64,000 nucleotides of DNA, taken from assembly GCA_009617715.1 (NCBI GenBank), contig VTFK01000288.1, positions 1 through 64,000 of the forward strand, written 5' to 3'. Shown piece after piece: positions 59,255 through 64,000 of this stretch (the first letter of the stretch is position 1; every line of letters starts with the position of its first letter). Both the position numbers and the translations under genes were made by a program. The notes under the pieces were generated by a model. That model did not search any database. It was not told where the DNA came from and was given only the letters and a program-made list of their open reading frames with translations. The DNA comes from Plectrocnemia conspersa (taxonomy: Eukaryota; Arthropoda; Insecta; Trichoptera; Polycentropodidae).

Positions 59255-60775
59255 AAAAAAAATTACAACCATATGTATATCATATCTTTTGTTGTATTTA
59301 TAAATAAGATTTAATATTAATTTTTCATTAATTTTATAAGATAATGAAATTAGTCAACTTTAAACCTAAAACAGAATTGTAACGATTTTTTGTGCGATAC
59401 CAATGATTTTAATTATGAATTAGTATCGTTCGTGTTTGTGGCTTCTAGTGATTCAAGATGAACGAAGTGGAAGCGGCTGCTTTTCTCAGTATTTTTTTTT
59501 CAGTTTAAGATAAAAATACAATATATATTAAATTTATTGGTAACTAAAAATAGGCTATTGATATAAATCATATGATTTGGTGATTAGTAAAGAGTATCTG
59601 TAATTTAAGAAAATAATTTCAGATAATATACAAATAATGAAAAAAATATAAATTATTGAACCAATCACAAAGTAATTTTTTTTAAACTGAGTTTTGACTA
59701 TTCATATTTTTTTAAATTTATATTATAAACATTTTTAAAGAAAAGACTGTGATTTTTAATTTTTCTTATTTTTAAAAACACGCTGGATGTATGATAATTT
59801 CAAACACCAACAGACCTTTTAAATAAGTACATAACTTACGAAAAACATTTCATCCAAAAACCACTTGTTAAATTTTATTTTTAAAAGGTTTGATTTGAAA
59901 AAAAAAGTTTAATTTGAAATGAAAAAGGTTTAATTTAAAATTAAAAGTATATATTAGTATTTTTGTAACGTCCATTTTGACACTTAATATAGTGTTTTTT
60001 GCTTATTTTTAATGGCTTGAATTTTTTCATTAACTGCAATCCAAGATAAATTTATATTCTGGTTATAAAATATTTTTTATTGATTGAATTTTTTTATTAA
60101 TGATTTCTGGTCAAAAAATAGTTTTAACGAAGCGAATCCTTAAATGAATCAACTGATAAAATATATCAACATAAATTTGTTTGGTATCACTTTTTATATT
60201 CAGAAAGAATAAAAACTTGTTTTTCTAATTAAATAAATGCAAATGTAAAATAGTAATAAACTATATTAATTAGTAATATATCAATAAAATATTAAAAAAG
60301 CAAAGAGGAACATACAATAAAATCCGTAATTTCTATATAAAGCTGATTACTTAATGCATTAAATTTGTAGTAATTGTTCGTGTATCCGTTTCTCTTAATT
60401 CTGAGAATCTAAATGAATTATGAGTTGTATTTTGATTCATAATTGGAAGCACGAAAGACGTTTATAAATTATCATGATGGTTTTATTGTATATGTGCCAT
60501 AACACATGAATTGTTTATATACTTCTAAATATATTTTATATTAAATTTATCTAAGTTGATCGATCGGAATTATAAGTGTTATATTCTTTATTAATAAGTC
60601 CAATCTCTCAGACACGATTTTTTTCAATGATTTATTGTACTGGTTTAGTACCTCTGACAATACAATTTTTCATTCACTTACGCTAATTTCAAATCCCCGT
60701 TGAATAATTGCGCACGTAAATACAAGCACTATAATCATATTATTATACACTTGTTTATAATATCTTACTATGATC
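59255..60775. other. AT-rich non-coding DNA, no feature seen
   Basis: Low-complexity stretch with a local GTTTGATTTGAAAAAAAAAGTTTAATTTGAAATG repetition near 59885-59945. No element recognised. Confidence 0.5.
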
Positions 60776-60779
60776 GAAT

Positions 60780-61165
60780 CCCATGCATACATTTCATCGA
60801 GTCGATATCAGTCAATATTCCATACGCAGACAACATTGTCAACCGGTGTCATTATGCATATATGCATATAGGGTAAGTTATTATACGTCCATAAAAAGCG
60901 TATTTATTAGATCATTTCCCACAGTGCATCTGCGATGGGACGATGATGCCTATAGCGCAAGAATGGTTGGTGCACCTTGAGATTGAATAGCGTCACCACT
61001 GAGAACGAAACCGCATTCGGAAAATTTATTGCGATGGCAGATATGGATTTCTAGCATTGCAGTTGTTGTGTTGTACACTAAAACAATTTGTTATCCTTAA
61101 CTACAAATTGATATCGCCTCGCGAACGGACGAGGTAACGAGATTTGTTAGTTTCGAGCATTCAGG
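60780..61165. other. GC-richer island, candidate conserved element
   Basis: Contains CATCTGCGATGGGACGATGATGCC and TCGCCTCGCGAACGGACGAGG. A 65-codon plus frame (60783-60980) has no domain. Resembles the other islands. Confidence 0.28.
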
Positions 61166-61589
61166 TCGATGTCGAGTGAAGATTTATGATTTTCAGCTAC
61201 AAAAATAATTGATTTTTACTATCGCATATGTAGTATTTAAATTTGTCAATAAAAAGGTACATATGTTTATCTTGTAGACATTTAATATTATTAATACATT
61301 TTTAGGGTTTGCTACTAAAATAATATTTGAATACTACAAATTTAGAGTAATGTAGATGCCAGACAGTGGAGTTAAGATGTCAGGTCTTAACTGGAATATC
61401 GAGTTGTATTATTGTTGGTGGTGATTTTTATGGAGCAACTGGGATCTATCATGATGTGTTCCGCAATGATGCTAGACATGTAACTTTATTTCGTTTTCAA
61501 AGTAATTTTTAAAAATTCTGCGCAATCATTTTTTTTTGTGTTAGAGTTAATATTTTTTTCAAATATTTTTTTTATAATAATACATCTGA

Positions 61590-61970
61590 TTTATTTAACG
61601 TAACGTTCGTCCCAAACGAAAGTATACGTATTTGTCACTAAATGATCGATTTTTGGTCGTGGATCTCACAGATCTATGCCACCATTGGTATTACTATAGA
61701 GGCGCCACTAACGGAGTGTTAAAAGATAAATGGTCAAGATGAGCACCCCGGAAATTGTAAAAACAAAGGGTAGAAAAACAATTTAGTTATGCACAGAGTA
61801 AAAAAAGTAGTTGCTTATCGCGCATCCTTTCCAAACAAAGATTAGTTTTCAGCGATATTGCATGATTAACGTTTCGAGATGGTCCATGAAATATTTACAA
61901 TCATTACCGAAATTATTTGGTCATGGGATTTCTCTTCGATTGTATCCCGATTTTCGAGGCTTTCGTTTGT
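61590..61970. other. GC-richer island, candidate conserved element
   Basis: Contains AACGTTCGTCCCAAACGAAAG, AGGCGCCACTAACGG and GAGCACCCCGG. No open frame of note. The stretch before it (61165-61590) is A/T-rich apart from GTTAAGATGTCAGGTCTTAACTG, a small inverted pair. Confidence 0.28.
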
Positions 61971-61974
61971 TCAA

Positions 61975-64000
61975 ATAGTCGTTAGAATGAAATCTAAATT
62001 ATAATAAATAATGCAGATGATTGAAACCGGTGAAATATGTAAAATTATAATTAACTACCTTTACTATTTTGCAAATCACTTTCGATCAAATTTATATATG
62101 AATATATCTCCTTGGTTAAATGATTCATTGATTGCCATTTTTTTATTATCTTTTTAAAAAATATTCTTTATTTTCTGGTATTTATTTCATGAGAACTCAT
62201 AGCTCATTTTTATTGCAAATAACCTTATTTTCTTAGAAATTAAGATCCATTACATAAAATAATAATGAAATCATTTTTTTTAAAATCTTCAGTATCTTGT
62301 AAGCATATTTTTAGATACTTTAAAATCTAGTGAAGATATTTTTAGGTTGTATAAGTATGATTTGGCACATTTTTTTATTCTCATCTTTGTTATTATGTCA
62401 AGGATTCTACGTATTATTTTATTGAAACATAGGTGCAACAAAAAAGTGTAGTATTTAAAAAAAATGCGTCAAGGACTCACTGTATTTTTTAACACGAAGA
62501 AAACCATTACTAATAACAAATGTGTCACATTAAAATTTAATTAGTGGCTTTTATAACGATATTAAACTTTCTTTCTCTTATTTGACTTATTACTAACAGA
62601 TCTTTAAAAATATTAATATTATATTGTAGTTAAAGGTAAACTTACATATAATGCCTTTATACAGTTTCTACACCTTAACATTGATTTTAATTTAACTGAA
62701 AAAGTTAAACATGTTTTTACGCTCTAATAACCACTATATTGAACATATTTCTTTATAGAATTTACATAATTAAATTTATATTTGTAGACATCATATTGTA
62801 ACATTATTATTAAAGTTTATACTTAAGTTTTTAATGTTTTAACATAAATGATAATTTACAAGTTATTAAATAATTTTAATTTAATTTATTAATAATTAAA
62901 AAAAAATATATGATTTTGTCTATACAATATCTTGAGAAATAACTTGTGCTTAATGAATGTCGATAAAATTGTTGAACAATATATTGATTATAAAATGTAA
63001 AAGCATATTACATTAAACATATTTTATATCTTAGCGTTAATTAAGCTTTATATTTAAAATTAAAAATAGGCACAATAAATAATCATATATTAACGTAAAG
63101 CTTCAATGAAGCATAAAATGCAATCATCATCACATTCATCTTATACATCACTTAATTGCGCGTTTTATTGAAATTAATGATACATAGGTATTGTGTGTGT
63201 AGTATATAAATTATTTATTTGTAATTATTATACATTACGCACATTAGATGAGTGTAACAATATTACTTATCAAATCGTTTAGACACGTGTAATATTTATA
63301 GCGTTCTAGATTTATACTGTTGGTTTTATTATGGAAGTGTAAATTATGTAAGCACATTACAAAAAGACAACGATTGTCTTGGAAAATGTATGCGTTTGTT
63401 CGTTGAGATCCCACAATGCCGTCTTATAAAGAGGTATCTCATGATTGTCGTTCTTGACAGACCTAATTGACTTCAATGGTCATACTTGCCAGTTGCTTGC
63501 CACCGCAAATATTTGTTAATATCATACGTCCACTGGGAGACGATAATAATGATGCGATGTTTGTTTGAGAGATGAAATTTCACCGAGATGATTGACGTTT
63601 TCATGACCCAAAATTTGTTGGTGTCATTTTATATAAGTATAATGCTATATATTATAATATAGGAGCAGATTTAATGGCGCAATAAAATCCTTTTTCAATA
63701 TCCGGTAATAAACTGTGTTTACAATTTGCATTAAATGCTATTTACCATATAATAGGTAATGAAGTTTGACTTCGAAATGCCGATATAAAGTTTATAGCTC
63801 GTAATTTAACTCATATAGGAGAATAGGCAATTAACATAAAATACAGTAATCATATAGTATAAATTATTAATAAGTACTTTTTACGGTTGTTCTTGAACTG
63901 GCCTAGTTTGCATATTGTTTTTTTTTTTTTGGTAGGGTATCGTCAAAAGGTGAAGAAAGGCTAAAAAGGAAAATCATTTAGATAAGTAGTCACTCTAGGA
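61975..64000. other. AT-rich non-coding DNA with a small GC-richer patch near 63400-63600
   Basis: No coding exon or transposon is recognised to the end of the window. The patch near 63385-63600 has balanced composition (GTTCGTTGAGATCCCACAATGCCG) but no open frame. A T-run lies near 63920-63930. Confidence 0.5.

Overview
The window looks like a piece of an AT-rich, gene-poor arthropod (most likely insect) nuclear genome. Long A/T tracts dominate, short ORFs occur at the rate expected by chance, spliceosomal-type signals are present, and the transposon relics (jockey/CR1-like and RTE-like LINEs, hAT, piggyBac-like and pogo/Tigger-like DNA transposons) are typical of insects. There are no operons, ribosome binding sites, rRNA genes or CRISPR arrays. 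I cannot place the order or species. No complete protein-coding host gene is recognisable, so the window is best read as intergenic or intronic DNA.

Layout. At 1.7-2.2 kb lies a decayed pogo/Tigger-type transposase, followed by a recent 99-bp tandem duplication (2502-2699). From 7.6 to 9.8 kb runs a degenerate tandem array. One unit is split by a 467-bp MITE with TTAA ends, and removing the MITE restores a normal unit. At 23.1-23.7 kb is a hAT fragment with a clear C-terminal dimerisation motif. LINE reverse-transcriptase relics lie at 26.4-26.7, 32.6-32.8, 39.0-39.6 and 49.1 kb. A shared LINE-like 3' end occurs at four places (24.06, 34.17, 39.04, 47.24 kb). A hAT-type MITE rich in GACTCC blocks is at 33.4-34.1 kb, next to a perfect 26-bp inverted repeat (34243-34298). 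A second hAT C-terminal fragment is at 40.1 kb, and a second copy of the TTAA MITE at 45.1-45.5 kb. A different TTAA element at 47.9-48.7 kb carries a nested hAT-type MITE. A degenerate tandem array with a recurring splice-donor-like core lies at 51.36-51.96 kb.

Between these, about twenty islands of 150-600 bp stand out by being visibly less AT-rich than their surroundings. Some carry a good 3' splice site followed by an open frame (11683, 30906, 43700, 48716) or an open frame ending at a strong 5' splice site (13816). They could be exons of a gene with very large introns, or conserved regulatory elements. Sequence alone cannot decide, so they carry low confidence. The best single host-exon candidate is 48716-48981.

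The genes do not form a pathway. The biology visible here is transposon turnover (cut-and-paste MITEs, 5'-truncated LINEs, tandem-repeat formation) around candidate regulatory or exonic islands. I found no convincing undescribed system. The most informative observations are the MITE with a reconstructible pre-insertion site, the LINE 3'-end family, the 26-bp perfect hairpin, and the donor-bearing tandem array.
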